DNA of 64,000 nt from Geobacillus thermodenitrificans subsp. thermodenitrificans DSM 465 (lineage in GTDB: Bacteria; Bacillota; Bacilli; Bacillales; Anoxybacillaceae), in contig NZ_AYKT01000007.1 in the NCBI RefSeq assembly GCF_000496575.1, forward strand, positions 124,001 to 188,000, read 5' to 3'. The notes under the pieces were generated by a model. That model searched no databases. It was not told the DNA's origin and saw only the letters and a list, made by a program, of their open reading frames with translations. Numbering within the stretch: position 1 is the first letter of the stretch; every line of letters begins with the position of its first letter. A program made the position numbers and the translations under genes. This document shows positions 9,451-24,057 of this stretch, one piece after another.

Positions 9451-9480
9451 GGGAGCGTTCCGGACAATCGAACGCTCCCT
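9451..9480 (+). terminator. Hairpin following glyA
   Basis: A 10-bp perfect stem, GGGAGCGTTC (9451-9460) with GAACGCTCCC (9470-9479), lies 10 nt after the glyA stop but has no T-run. It probably acts together with the next hairpin or protects the 3' end. Confidence 0.6.
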
Positions 9481-9502
9481 TACCTACGCTCACGCGATGA
9501 TA

Positions 9503-9543
9503 AAGGCACACTGCCAATGATCGGTTGGGCAGTGTGCCTTTTC
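9503..9543 (+). terminator. Intrinsic terminator of glyA
   Basis: A 13-bp stem, AAGGCACACTGCC (9503-9515) with GGCAGTGTGCCTT (9528-9540), is followed by TTCCTTT. Confidence 0.85.
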
Positions 9544-9557
9544 CTTTGCTTCAACGG

Positions 9558-9586
9558 TTGAACGGGCGCCCGTTTTCCAGTAGAAT
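9558..9586 (+). promoter_or_regulatory. SigmaA promoter of upp
   Basis: TTGAAC (9558-9563), 17 bp, TAGAAT (9581-9586), 42 bp ahead of the upp start codon. The spacer is GC-rich and contains the palindrome GGGCGCCC. Confidence 0.65.
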
Positions 9587-9625
9587 GTATAGAAGTGTAC
9601 TGCATACATACGGAAGAGGAGATGA

Positions 9626-10258
<633 letters not shown>

Positions 10259-10297
10259 CAGTCGATGAGACAGGACGCCACGCATACGACGAAGAAT

Positions 10298-10329
10298 AGG
10301 GTGCCCGCAATGGTCGGGACACCCTTTTT
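10298..10329 (+). terminator. Intrinsic terminator of upp
   Basis: AGGGTG (10298-10303) pairs with CACCCT (10320-10325), with inner CCG/CGG pairing, and is followed by a T-run to 10329. Confidence 0.85.
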
Positions 10330-10447
10330 ACATATGGAAACATTCTTGGTTATGACGACTATCAGCTTCGCCTACCATGCAGGGAGCTTCAAGAACTAGG
10401 TCAGGCAGAAAGAGTAGATAAAAATAAAATATATCATTATACGTGAT
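10330..10447 (+). pseudogene. Possible remnant of a small coding sequence
   Basis: An open frame without a start codon reads about 39 codons ending LQELGQAERVDKNKIYHYT before TGA at 10445-10447. The ending looks like the wing of a winged-helix protein, but I cannot assign a family. In some Geobacillus genomes wecB lies between upp and atpI (from memory); this fragment does not clearly match it. The rest of the 372-bp gap (10448-10630) holds the atp promoter region. Confidence 0.2.
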
Positions 10448-10526
10448 ATTTGTGAAAAGAAAATGAGAAATTGTCACAAATTATTAATATTTGCCCTGTG
10501 TGAATGTGGTTTTATGTGGAAACACA

Positions 10527-10555
10527 TTGACATTAACCTAGTGGTATTGTATGCT
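10527..10555 (+). promoter_or_regulatory. SigmaA promoter of the atp operon
   Basis: Consensus -35 TTGACA (10527-10532), 17-bp spacer, -10 TATGCT (10550-10555). Two inverted repeats lie upstream: TTTGTGA (10449-10455) with TCACAAA (10474-10480), and ATGTG (10514-10518) with CACAT (10523-10527), the latter touching the -35 box. Confidence 0.85.
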
Positions 10556-10630
10556 TTACAGGGGACATATTGTGAGGGTTTTCACTGTCTGAAATCCCCC
10601 TTTCCTATCGGTTAGAGAGGTATATGGCCT

Positions 10631-10849
10631 ATGAAAAAAAATGACCGCCACCCGTTTCGGGCTATTGGGTTAATGTCGGCAATTACATCACAGCTTGTCG
10701 GCTGTACGTTAGTCGGTTTGTTCGGCGGAAGATGGGCCGATCGACAATTAGACAGTGAACCGCTTTTTTTAGTTATTGGCCTGTTGCTCGGTTTGGCAGC
10801 GGGAGTTTTTGCCACGCTAAAAACAGTCCGACGCTTTTTTGAGGAATAA
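10631..10849 (+). CDS. atpZ: AtpZ, small membrane protein of the ATP synthase operon
   Basis: A 72-residue protein with two predicted membrane hairpin helices (LMSAITSQLVGCTLVGLFGG and FLVIGLLLGLAAGVFATLK) separated by a short polar turn (RWADRQLDSEP). This is the AtpZ/AtpQ pattern found directly ahead of atpI in Bacillus; in alkaliphilic Bacillus AtpZ and AtpI have been linked to Mg2+ uptake and to stability of the c-ring. First gene after the atp promoter, with RBS-like GAGAGG upstream, and 6 nt before atpI. Confidence 0.85.
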   Translation: MKKNDRHPFRAIGLMSAITSQLVGCTLVGLFGGRWADRQLDSEPLFLVIGLLLGLAAGVFATLKTVRRFFEE

Positions 10850-10855
10850 GAAGCC

Positions 10856-11224
10856 ATGCTTGACATGATCGTGAAACGAATGCAAAAACAACTGTTTATA
10901 TTGATGGCTTGTTACGCGTTAGGGTCGATATGGACAAAGTATGAAGCATGGTTTTTTAGTCTGCTCGTCGGCACGGCGGCAGGGTTGTACAGCATACGGC
11001 TGTTGGCCCGGCGTGTAATCAAAGTCGGAGAAGCGATCGCTGATGGGCGGCGTCCGCCATCACTAGGGACAATGGTTCGGTTTGCATTGGCTATTGCAGT
11101 CGCGCTGCTTGTGTCCCGTTACCCCCAACATTTGTCGATGGTGCCGGTTGTCATCGGCCTGTCCACCCCATACATTTTGTTGGTAGTAAATCATTTTTTA
11201 CATAATGATCAATCAGTTACATAG
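10856..11224 (+). CDS. atpI: ATP synthase protein I
   Basis: A 122-residue membrane protein of the AtpI family, with four hydrophobic segments and little polar sequence. AtpI acts as a chaperone for assembly of the c-subunit ring and is not part of the finished enzyme. It lies between atpZ and atpB as expected. Sequence conservation is weak in this family, so the call rests mainly on length, membrane topology and position. Confidence 0.88.
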   Translation: MLDMIVKRMQKQLFILMACYALGSIWTKYEAWFFSLLVGTAAGLYSIRLLARRVIKVGEAIADGRRPPSLGTMVRFALAIAVALLVSRYPQHLSMVPVVIGLSTPYILLVVNHFLHNDQSVT

Positions 11225-11236
11225 AAAGTGAGGTGA

Positions 11237-11953
<717 letters not shown>

Positions 11954-12010
11954 TCTTCATCTTAATACATGTTTGTTTACTATCATTTTTAAAATAAATC
12001 AACTTTTTAA

Positions 12011-12244
<234 letters not shown>

Positions 12245-12254
12245 CGAATGGGGA

Positions 12255-12283
12255 GCGCTTGTTAACGAAATGTTAACAAGCGC
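12255..12283 (+). promoter_or_regulatory. Intra-operon stem-loop after atpE
   Basis: A perfect 12-bp stem, GCGCTTGTTAAC (12255-12266) with GTTAACAAGCGC (12272-12283), has a 5-nt loop and no T-run. A second 9-bp stem, ATGGCGAAG (12313-12321) with CTTCGCCAT (12338-12346), follows. Such hairpins after the c-subunit gene probably stabilise the upstream mRNA or reduce read-through into atpF, raising c-subunit output. Confidence 0.7.
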
Positions 12284-12313
12284 CTTCAACAAAAAGAAAG
12301 GTCAAAGTCATGA

Positions 12314-13509
<1,196 letters not shown>

Positions 13510-13515
13510 CATTAG

Positions 13516-15042
<1,527 letters not shown>

Positions 15043-15079
15043 GGCTGACGGGGGCGTTTTGGCCCCCCGCGCCTGTTAG

Positions 15080-17416
<2,337 letters not shown>

Positions 17417-17426
17417 CCCGGGATAG

Positions 17427-17840
<414 letters not shown>

Positions 17841-17870
17841 GCAGAGAAGCGAATGCTTCTCTGCTTTTTT
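17841..17870 (+). terminator. Intrinsic terminator of the atp operon
   Basis: A perfect 10-bp stem, GCAGAGAAGC (17841-17850) with GCTTCTCTGC (17855-17864), has a GAAT tetraloop and six T residues. Confidence 0.97.
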
Positions 17871-17956
17871 ATGGCTTGTCCGATCTGTCGACTCACTATG
17901 ACTTGGCGGTTTTTCGCGATTTCCTACAGTGTTGGCAGTGATAACCCGAAGTTTTG

Positions 17957-18016
17957 CTGACACGACTGGATATAAATGTTATAATGAAATCGATGAAATT
18001 ATTTAAAAATTTTATC
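17957..18016 (+). promoter_or_regulatory. SigmaA promoter of the nuo operon with a downstream inverted repeat
   Basis: CTGACA (17957-17962), 17 bp, TATAAT (17980-17985). Directly downstream, over the expected transcription start, lies an AT-rich inverted repeat, GATGAAATT (17992-18000) with AATTTTATC (18008-18016), which could be an operator or a 5' mRNA hairpin. Confidence 0.75.
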
Positions 18017-18061
18017 ATTAACATCATACGTATGTAATAAACCGGGAAGGGGGCGAGCTGG

Positions 18062-18430
18062 TTGAGCAACATTTATGCCAATAGTTATTTGATTGTCTTT
18101 GTCTTTCTTTGCCTTGGGGTGTTGCTTCCGATCGGGGCGCTTACAATCGGACGATGGCTGCGGCCAAACGTGCCGGATGAGGCAAAGGCAACGACGTATG
18201 AAAGCGGTAACATTCCGTTTCATGACTCGCGCATCCAGTTTCAAGTCCGTTATTACTTATTTGCTTTGTTATTTGTCATTTTTGACGTCGAGACGGTGTT
18301 TTTATATCCATGGGCCGTTGTCTATGATCAACTCGGCCTATTTGCTTTAGTGGAGATGATCATTTTCATCGTTTTGCTTGCCATTGGCCTCATTTATGCT
18401 TGGAAAAAGAAGGTGTTACGATGGATGTAA
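18062..18430 (+). CDS. nuoA: NADH-quinone oxidoreductase-like complex, subunit A
   Basis: Small membrane subunit near the quinone site. The 122-residue protein has three membrane helices and the conserved cytoplasmic loop [30 protein letters not shown] shown here in pieces: YESGNIP, then [19 protein letters not shown], then [10 protein letters not shown]. Start TTG 18062 is preceded by GGAAGGGGG. It overlaps nuoB by 10 nt. Confidence 0.95.
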   Translation: MSNIYANSYLIVFVFLCLGVLLPIGALTIGRWLRPNVPDEAKATTYESGNIPFHDSRIQFQVRYYLFALLFVIFDVETVFLYPWAVVYDQLGLFALVEMIIFIVLLAIGLIYAWKKKVLRWM

Positions 18431-18933
18431 AATGGGATAGTATGACCTTCGATGAAATGGAAGAAGTAAAGCGCAACGTGTTTTTTACGACGCTGGAGCA
18501 GTTAAAAGGATGGGCGCGAAGCAACTCGCTCTGGCCGCTGACGTTCGGTCTTGCCTGTTGTGCGATTGAGATGATGGCAGTCGGTGGCGCCCATTATGAC
18601 CTTGATCGGTTTGGTTCATTTTTCCGCGCCTCGCCGCGGCAATCAGATGTCATGATCGTTTCCGGAACCGTGACGAAAAAAATGGCACCGCTTTTGCGTC
18701 GGTTGTATGATCAAATGCCGGAGCCAAAATGGGTGATCGCCATGGGGTCGTGTGCGACGGCGGGAGGACCGTACGTCAAATCGTACAGCGTCGTGAAAGG
18801 GGTTGACCAAATTGTCCCAGTCGACGTGTACATACCTGGCTGTCCGCCGAACCCTGCGGCACTGATTTATGGCATTCATAAATTAAAAGAAAAAATCCGT
18901 TTGGAAGCCAAAACGGGGAAGAAGGTGTTGTAA
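18421..18933 (+). CDS. nuoB: NADH-quinone oxidoreductase-like complex, subunit B
   Basis: Carries the terminal [4Fe-4S] cluster N2 that hands electrons to quinone. The 170-residue protein shows all cluster ligands: the tandem Cys pair in [12 protein letters not shown], the Cys in MGSCATAGG and the Cys in [17 protein letters not shown] 18421 has AAGAAGGTG 6 nt upstream and overlaps the nuoA stop. The presence of a full N2 ligand set indicates a working electron-transfer subunit. Confidence 0.97.
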   Translation: MDVKWDSMTFDEMEEVKRNVFFTTLEQLKGWARSNSLWPLTFGLACCAIEMMAVGGAHYDLDRFGSFFRASPRQSDVMIVSGTVTKKMAPLLRRLYDQMPEPKWVIAMGSCATAGGPYVKSYSVVKGVDQIVPVDVYIPGCPPNPAALIYGIHKLKEKIRLEAKTGKKVL

Positions 18934-18936
18934 CCG

Positions 18937-20586
18937 ATGGATGAGGAAAAAGATTTGGCCCAGCGCAAAAAAGAAGCAGCCGAGCGGGCGAGACAGCTAG
19001 CGCGCGAACGGCTGGCCGCCAAGCAAGCAGCCGAACAGGCCAAGTCAGCCGCTGATCACGGCGACACGTCAACCGGAGAATTGAAAACGCCTTCTGACTT
19101 GTCCACCGATTCGGTAACTGAAGGATCGGATGCGGCGCAGCCGTCATCAGCGGAAGAGCTCGCTGCAGCAAAAAAGCGGGCCGCAGAAGAAGCGCGAGCG
19201 AAAGCAGCGGAACTGCGGCGACAGCGTGAGGCGGCCGCGACCGGGGGCGCGACGGAAGAAGACCTGGCTGCGGCGAAGAAAAAAGCGGCAGAAGAAGCGC
19301 GAGCGAAAGCGGCGGAACTGCGGCGACAGCGTGAGGCGGCCGCGACCGGAGGCGCGACGGAAGAAGACATTGCCGCGGCGAAGAGAAAAGCGGCAGAAGA
19401 AGCACGGGCGAAAGCGGCGGAACTGCGGCGACAGCGCGAGGCGGCCGCGACCGGAGGCGCGACGGAAGAAGACCTGGCTGCGGCGAAGAAAAAAGCGGCA
19501 GAAGAAGCGCGAGCGAAAGCGGCGGAACTGCGGCGACAGCGTGAGGCGGCCGCGACCGGAGGCGCGACGGAAGAAGACATTGCCGCGGCGAAGAGAAAAG
19601 CGGCAGAAGAAGCACGGGCGAAAGCGGCGGAACTGCGGCGACAGCGCGAGGCGGCCGCGACCGGAGGCGCGACGGAAGAAGACCTGGCTGCGGCGAAGAA
19701 AAAAGCGGCAGAAGAAGCGCGAGCGAAAGCGGCGGAACTGCGGCGACAGCGTGAGGCCGCTGCGGCCGGAGGCACGACGGAAGAAGACCTCGAGTTAGCG
19801 AAGAAAAAGGCGGCAGCGGCTGCCAAAGCGAAGGCAGCAGCGCTAGCCAAACAAAAGGCGGCCGCGGCGGGAAGCGATGACGAGCTGGCGAAGAAAAAAG
19901 CTGCGGCTGCAGCGAAGGCGAAAGCCGCTGCCGCGGCGAAAGCGCGGGCTGCCGCTATGGCAAAACAGCAAGGCGACGGTGCTGGCGATGATGATACGGC
20001 GAAACAAAAGGCAGCCGCCGCTGCGAAGGCAAAAGCAGCAGCCGCCGCCCGCGCCAAGGCCAAAGCCGCTGGCGCTAGAGGCGGAACGGAACAGCCGTCT
20101 TCCCCGTCGCCGAACGATCCGCTGCTGCAAAAGTATGTCCGCGTTATTGAGGAACATCTTGGGCCGGATGTGCTCGAAGACGCCTATATCAACCGGTTGG
20201 CGAAAGACGTGCCGACGCTTGTTGTCAATAAAGAAGCGTATTACAAAGTGGCTGAGTTTTTAAAATACAATGAGCAACTCCGGTTTGATTATTTGTCCGA
20301 GTTGCACGGCACCGATTTTCAGACACATATGGAAGTGTACGTCCATTTGTATTCCTATCCGAAACGGCAACCGGTGGCGCTCAAAGTGAAAATCGACCGC
20401 GACAACCCGGAAATCGATTCGCTCGTTCCGCTTTGGCCAGGGGCGAACTGGCCGGAATGCGAAGCGTACGATTTGCTTGGCATCCGATTCCGCGGCCACC
20501 CGAACTTAATCCGCATCTTCCTAGGGGAGCAATGGGTCGGGCATCCGCTGCGCAAAGATTACGAGCCGTATGATGCGGAGGTGTGA
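18937..20586 (+). CDS. nuoC: NuoC subunit with a long Ala/Lys/Glu-rich tandem-repeat extension
   Basis: The C-terminal part (about residues 392-549) is a standard 30-kDa NuoC domain: RLAKDVPTLVVNKEAYYKVA, LRFDYLSELHGTDF and the signature CEAYDLLGIRFRGHPNLIRI. Ahead of it lies about 390 residues not needed by other NuoC proteins: a charged start, then six 34-35-residue repeats (unit core AAEEARAKAAELRRQREAAA, residues 73-281), then a degenerate Ala/Lys-rich stretch to about residue 385. The repeats should form continuous charged alpha-helix. The protein is 549 residues against about 170-200 for a plain NuoC. ATG 18937 is 3 nt after the nuoB stop. Not fused to NuoD. Confidence 0.93.
   Translation: MDEEKDLAQRKKEAAERARQLARERLAAKQAAEQAKSAADHGDTSTGELKTPSDLSTDSVTEGSDAAQPSSAEELAAAKKRAAEEARAKAAELRRQREAAATGGATEEDLAAAKKKAAEEARAKAAELRRQREAAATGGATEEDIAAAKRKAAEEARAKAAELRRQREAAATGGATEEDLAAAKKKAAEEARAKAAELRRQREAAATGGATEEDIAAAKRKAAEEARAKAAELRRQREAAATGGATEEDLAAAKKKAAEEARAKAAELRRQREAAAAGGTTEEDLELAKKKAAAAAKAKAAALAKQKAAAAGSDDELAKKKAAAAAKAKAAAAAKARAAAMAKQQGDGAGDDDTAKQKAAAAAKAKAAAAARAKAKAAGARGGTEQPSSPSPNDPLLQKYVRVIEEHLGPDVLEDAYINRLAKDVPTLVVNKEAYYKVAEFLKYNEQLRFDYLSELHGTDFQTHMEVYVHLYSYPKRQPVALKVKIDRDNPEIDSLVPLWPGANWPECEAYDLLGIRFRGHPNLIRIFLGEQWVGHPLRKDYEPYDAEV
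19153..19779 (+). repeat. Six 102-105-bp in-frame tandem repeats inside nuoC
   Basis: Units start at 19153, 19255, 19360, 19465, 19570 and 19675; the first is 102 bp and the rest 105 bp. Units 2 and 4 are identical, and so are 3 and 5, so 19255-19464 and 19465-19674 form a perfect 210-bp tandem duplication. Units alternate between DLAAAKKK and DIAAAKRK starts. Every unit contains a GCGGCCGC octamer at the end of its helix-coding part. Confidence 0.95.
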
Positions 20587-20589
20587 ACG

Positions 20590-21690
20590 ATGCTGCGCAC
20601 AGAAGAAATGATCTTAAACGTCGGCCCCCAGCACCCAAGTACGCACGGGGTATTTCGCCTCATTTTAAAAATTGACGGTGAAATCATCCAAGAAGCGACG
20701 CCGGTCATCGGCTACTTGCACCGCGGGACGGAGAAAATCGCTGAAGGGCTGCAATATACACAAATCATCCCGTATACCGACCGGATGGACTATTTGTCGG
20801 CGATGACGAACAACTATGTGCTTTGCCATGCGGTTGAAACCATGATGGGCATTGAAGTGCCGGAGCGGGCCGAGTATTTGCGCGTTCTCGCGATGGAGCT
20901 TGGGCGAATTGCCAGCCATCTCGTCTGGTGGGGGACGTATTTGCTTGACCTCGGCGCGACGAGCCCGTTTTTGTATGCATTCCGCGAGCGCGAAATGATT
21001 ATTAATCTATTAAATGAGCTGTCCGGGGCGCGGTTGACGTTTAACTATATGCGCATTGGCGGCGTCAAATGGGACGCGCCGGACGGCTGGATCGACAAAG
21101 TGAAACAGTTTGTTCCATACATGCGGGAAAAACTAGCCGGCTACCATGACCTTGTCACCGGCAACGAGATTTTCCGTGAACGCGTCACCGGCGTCGGGAG
21201 GTATACGAAAGAAGAAGCGATCAGTTATTCATTAAGCGGGGTCAACTTGCGGTCGACCGGCGTCAAATGGGACTTGCGCAAAGATGAGCCATATTCAGTC
21301 TATGACCGGTTTGATTTTGATGTTCCGGTGCGCGAGGGCGGCGACTGCCTTGCCCGCTATGAATGCCGGATGGCAGAAATTGAACAGTCGCTTCGTATTA
21401 TTGAACAGGCATGTGAGCAGTTTCCGGCCGACGGGCCGATTATGGGCAAAGTGCCGCGCATCATTAAGGCGCCACCGGGCGAGACGTTTGTCCGCATCGA
21501 AGCGCCGCGCGGCGAGATCGGTTGCTATATTGCGAGCGACGGCAAAAAAGAGCCGTACCGTCTCAAATTCCGGCGCCCGTCGTTTTACAACTTGCAAATA
21601 CTCCCGAAGCTGCTTAAAGGAGAAAATTTGGCCAACGTCATCGCCATTCTCGGATCGATTGACATTGTGCTCGGGGAGGTCGACGGATAA
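20590..21690 (+). CDS. nuoD: NADH-quinone oxidoreductase-like complex, subunit D
   Basis: The 49-kDa subunit that forms the quinone pocket with NuoB. The 366-residue product has the N-terminal NVGPQHPSTHGVFR motif with the quinone-site His, GYLHRGTEKIAE, the DRMDYLSAM segment and the C-terminal VDIVLGEVDG tail (here SIDIVLGEVDG). ATG 20590 has GGAGGTG upstream. It ends within the nuoH start codon (TAATG). Confidence 0.97.
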   Translation: MLRTEEMILNVGPQHPSTHGVFRLILKIDGEIIQEATPVIGYLHRGTEKIAEGLQYTQIIPYTDRMDYLSAMTNNYVLCHAVETMMGIEVPERAEYLRVLAMELGRIASHLVWWGTYLLDLGATSPFLYAFREREMIINLLNELSGARLTFNYMRIGGVKWDAPDGWIDKVKQFVPYMREKLAGYHDLVTGNEIFRERVTGVGRYTKEEAISYSLSGVNLRSTGVKWDLRKDEPYSVYDRFDFDVPVREGGDCLARYECRMAEIEQSLRIIEQACEQFPADGPIMGKVPRIIKAPPGETFVRIEAPRGEIGCYIASDGKKEPYRLKFRRPSFYNLQILPKLLKGENLANVIAILGSIDIVLGEVDG

Positions 21691-22688
21691 TGGAACAATG
21701 GCTCGAATCGGCGCCAGGCTGGACGAATGTCGCCGTCTTCTTCGGGCTTGGGGCGCTTTTGCTGCTAGTCGTGCTCGGGTTCGTCACATACGCCATTTTG
21801 GCGGAACGGAAAGTGATGGGATTTATGCAAGGGCGCATCGGCCCGAACCAAGTTGGCGGCCGTCTAGGGCTGTTGCAAACGGTCGCTGACGTATTAAAGC
21901 TGCTGTTAAAGGAAGATACAATTCCGAAAGCGGCTGACCGCCCGCTGTACGTGTTGGCGCCGATCATCGCCTTTACGCCGTCATTTATGGTGTTGGCGGC
22001 GCTGCCGTTTACCGATGCGTTCCGATTTGCCGATATCGGCGTTGGCCTATTGTACTATATTGCTGTTTCTGGATTAACCACGATCGGCGTTGTCACCGGC
22101 GGCTGGGCATCCAACAACAAATACGCCTTGCTTGGCGGCATGCGCGCGGCAGCGCAAATGATTTCATACGAAATTCCGCTCGTCATGTCGGCGCTTGGCG
22201 TCGTGCTCTTGGCTGGAAGCATGAATTTGGTCGACATTGTCACAGCGCAAGACAACGTTTGGTTTATTTTTGCCCAACCGCTCGCCTTCTTGATCTTCTT
22301 TATTGCTGCAGTGGCTGAGTTGAATCGGGTGCCGTTTGACTTACCGGAGGCGGAATCTGAGCTTGTTTCCGGATTTCACGTCGAATATTCCGGATTCCGT
22401 TGGGCGTTCTTTATGCTTGCTGAGTATGTCTATTTGTTTGCGATGGCCGCTTTGATTACGATTTTGTTTTTAGGCGGTTGGCACCCAGTTGCGTTTCTCG
22501 GCTGGATTCCTGGCTCTGTCTGGTTTGCGCTTAAGTTTTGTGCCATCGTCTATGTCTTGATCTGGTTTCGCGCGACGTTCCCGCGCGTGCGCGCCGACCA
22601 GCTGATGGAGTTTGCCTGGAAAGTGCTGCTTCCGCTTTCGCTCGTCAACATCGTGTTGACGGCTGTGATTAAATCGTTATTCTTCTAA
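21690..22688 (+). CDS. nuoH: NADH-quinone oxidoreductase-like complex, subunit H
   Basis: Membrane subunit that links the quinone cavity to the proton pumps. The 332-residue protein has about eight helices and the classic motifs MGFMQGRIGPNQVGGRLGLL, KLLLKEDTIP, and AELNRVPFDLPEAESELVSG with the acidic residues of the E-channel. It overlaps the nuoD stop by one base and is translationally coupled. Confidence 0.97.
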   Translation: MEQWLESAPGWTNVAVFFGLGALLLLVVLGFVTYAILAERKVMGFMQGRIGPNQVGGRLGLLQTVADVLKLLLKEDTIPKAADRPLYVLAPIIAFTPSFMVLAALPFTDAFRFADIGVGLLYYIAVSGLTTIGVVTGGWASNNKYALLGGMRAAAQMISYEIPLVMSALGVVLLAGSMNLVDIVTAQDNVWFIFAQPLAFLIFFIAAVAELNRVPFDLPEAESELVSGFHVEYSGFRWAFFMLAEYVYLFAMAALITILFLGGWHPVAFLGWIPGSVWFALKFCAIVYVLIWFRATFPRVRADQLMEFAWKVLLPLSLVNIVLTAVIKSLFF

Positions 22689-22799
22689 AAAATGAGGCGC
22701 CTGCCTTGTGAGAGAGGCGGTCGTTATCCATAGGCACGGCTTCTTTCAAGGCAAGAGGCCGTGCAGAACGCCATTTTTCCCATGAGAGGGGTTGGACGG

Positions 22800-23219
22800 A
22801 TGATCGGGTTAGTAAAAGGATTAGCGTATACGTTAAAAGAATTGACGCGCGAAAAAGTAACGTACAAGTACCCGCATGAGCCGCTCCCGCTCCCGGACCG
22901 GTTTCGCGGCATCCAAAAATTTTATCCGGAAAAATGCATCGTCTGCAATCAGTGCATGAACATTTGTCCGACGCAATGCATTCAGCTGACCGGGAAAAAA
23001 CATCCCGATCCGACGAAAAAAGGGAAAGTGATCGAGACGTACAACATTAACTTTGAAATTTGCATTTTATGCGACTTATGCACGGAAGTTTGCCCGACGG
23101 AAGCGATTGTCATGACGAACAACTTCGAACTCGCTGAATACAGCCGTGATGCCCTGTATAAAGATTTGACTTGGCTCGATGAAAACGACACGAACGTAAG
23201 AAGGGAGAATAAGCCGTGA
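22800..23219 (+). CDS. nuoI: NADH-quinone oxidoreductase-like complex, subunit I (2x[4Fe-4S])
   Basis: Ferredoxin-like subunit carrying clusters N6a and N6b. Two complete CxxCxxCxxxCP motifs are visible: CIVCNQCMNICP and CILCDLCTEVCP. The product is 139 residues from ATG 22800, which follows GAGAGGGG; upstream in-frame ATGs at 22761 and 22782 lack a good site. In a complex without NuoEFG, NuoI would be the natural docking point for an external electron donor, as for ferredoxin in photosynthetic NDH-1. The 3' end overlaps nuoJ by 4 nt. Confidence 0.95.
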   Translation: MIGLVKGLAYTLKELTREKVTYKYPHEPLPLPDRFRGIQKFYPEKCIVCNQCMNICPTQCIQLTGKKHPDPTKKGKVIETYNINFEICILCDLCTEVCPTEAIVMTNNFELAEYSRDALYKDLTWLDENDTNVRRENKP

Positions 23220-23737
23220 GCGGAACCGACATTGCCTTTTTCCTGCTTGCCCTTGCAGCCATTGCTGGCGGGGTGACGATGCTTCAACTGACGAACGTCG
23301 TCCATATGGTGATCGCCCTCGTCATGACGTTTTTGGGCATCGCTGGGCTGTACGTTCTGCTTTCTGCTGAGTTCGTCGCCGTCGTGCAAGTGCTCATTTA
23401 TTCTGGAGCCATTACGATCATTATGCTATTTGCCATCATGCTGACGCGTCATCACGCCGACGACAAGGAGCGTCAAACGACGGGCGGCGTTTGGCATAGA
23501 GCGGTTGCCGCCATCTCTGTTCTCGCCTTTGGTCTTGCCGTTTATTTTGGCATCCGCCGTCTCGATTTCGGCGCTGATGGCAGCGCGCTGGCGGCTGATA
23601 ACGCGCGCGAGATCGGCAAATGGCTGTATTCGTATTATACGATTCCGTTTGAAATCGTGTCCGTCATTTTGCTCGTCGCCTTGATCGGGGCGATCGTGCT
23701 GGCGAAAAAAGACGGCAAGGGAGCGGAAGATAAATGA
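23216..23737 (+). CDS. nuoJ: NADH-quinone oxidoreductase-like complex, subunit J
   Basis: Membrane subunit of 173 residues with five predicted helices. The family motif around [19 protein letters not shown], with an internal pi-bulge glycine and an acidic residue in helix 3, is clear. GTG 23216 overlaps the nuoI stop (GTGA) and its own stop overlaps nuoK (ATGA), so nuoI-J-K are tightly coupled. Confidence 0.95.
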
Positions 23738-24039
23738 CATTATCAGCTTATTTAGCGTTAGCGCTCATCTTGTTTTGCATTGGGCTGTATGGGGCGCTCA
23801 CGAAACGAAATACGGTCATTGTCCTCATTTGTATCGAACTGATGTTAAATGCGGTCAACATCAATTTCGTCGCTTTTGCCAAATACGGCGCCCATCCCGG
23901 CGTTCACGGGCACGTGTTCGCATTGTTTGCGATCGCCATAGCGGCGGCGGAGGCGGCTGTCGGATTGGCAGCGCTCATCGCCTTTTACCGCAACCGCAAA
24001 ACGGTTCAAGTCGATGAAGCCAATTCATTGAAACATTAG
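23734..24039 (+). CDS. nuoK: NADH-quinone oxidoreductase-like complex, subunit K
   Basis: Small three-helix subunit of 101 residues with the two conserved membrane glutamates of the proton path: one in [17 protein letters not shown] and one in [19 protein letters not shown] 23734 overlaps the nuoJ stop by 4 nt. Confidence 0.96.
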
Positions 24040-24057
24040 AAAAGGGGATGGGGAAAG

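Noticed and set aside
19153-19779. Tandem repeats considered as a CRISPR array
   Set aside because: Units are contiguous, in frame and 102-105 bp long with no unique spacers; they encode protein.
19056-20063. 335-residue open frame on the minus strand and a 222-residue plus frame inside nuoC
   Set aside because: They are by-products of the GC-rich tandem repeats, which keep all frames free of stops; the Nuo frame has the conserved domain and ribosome binding site.
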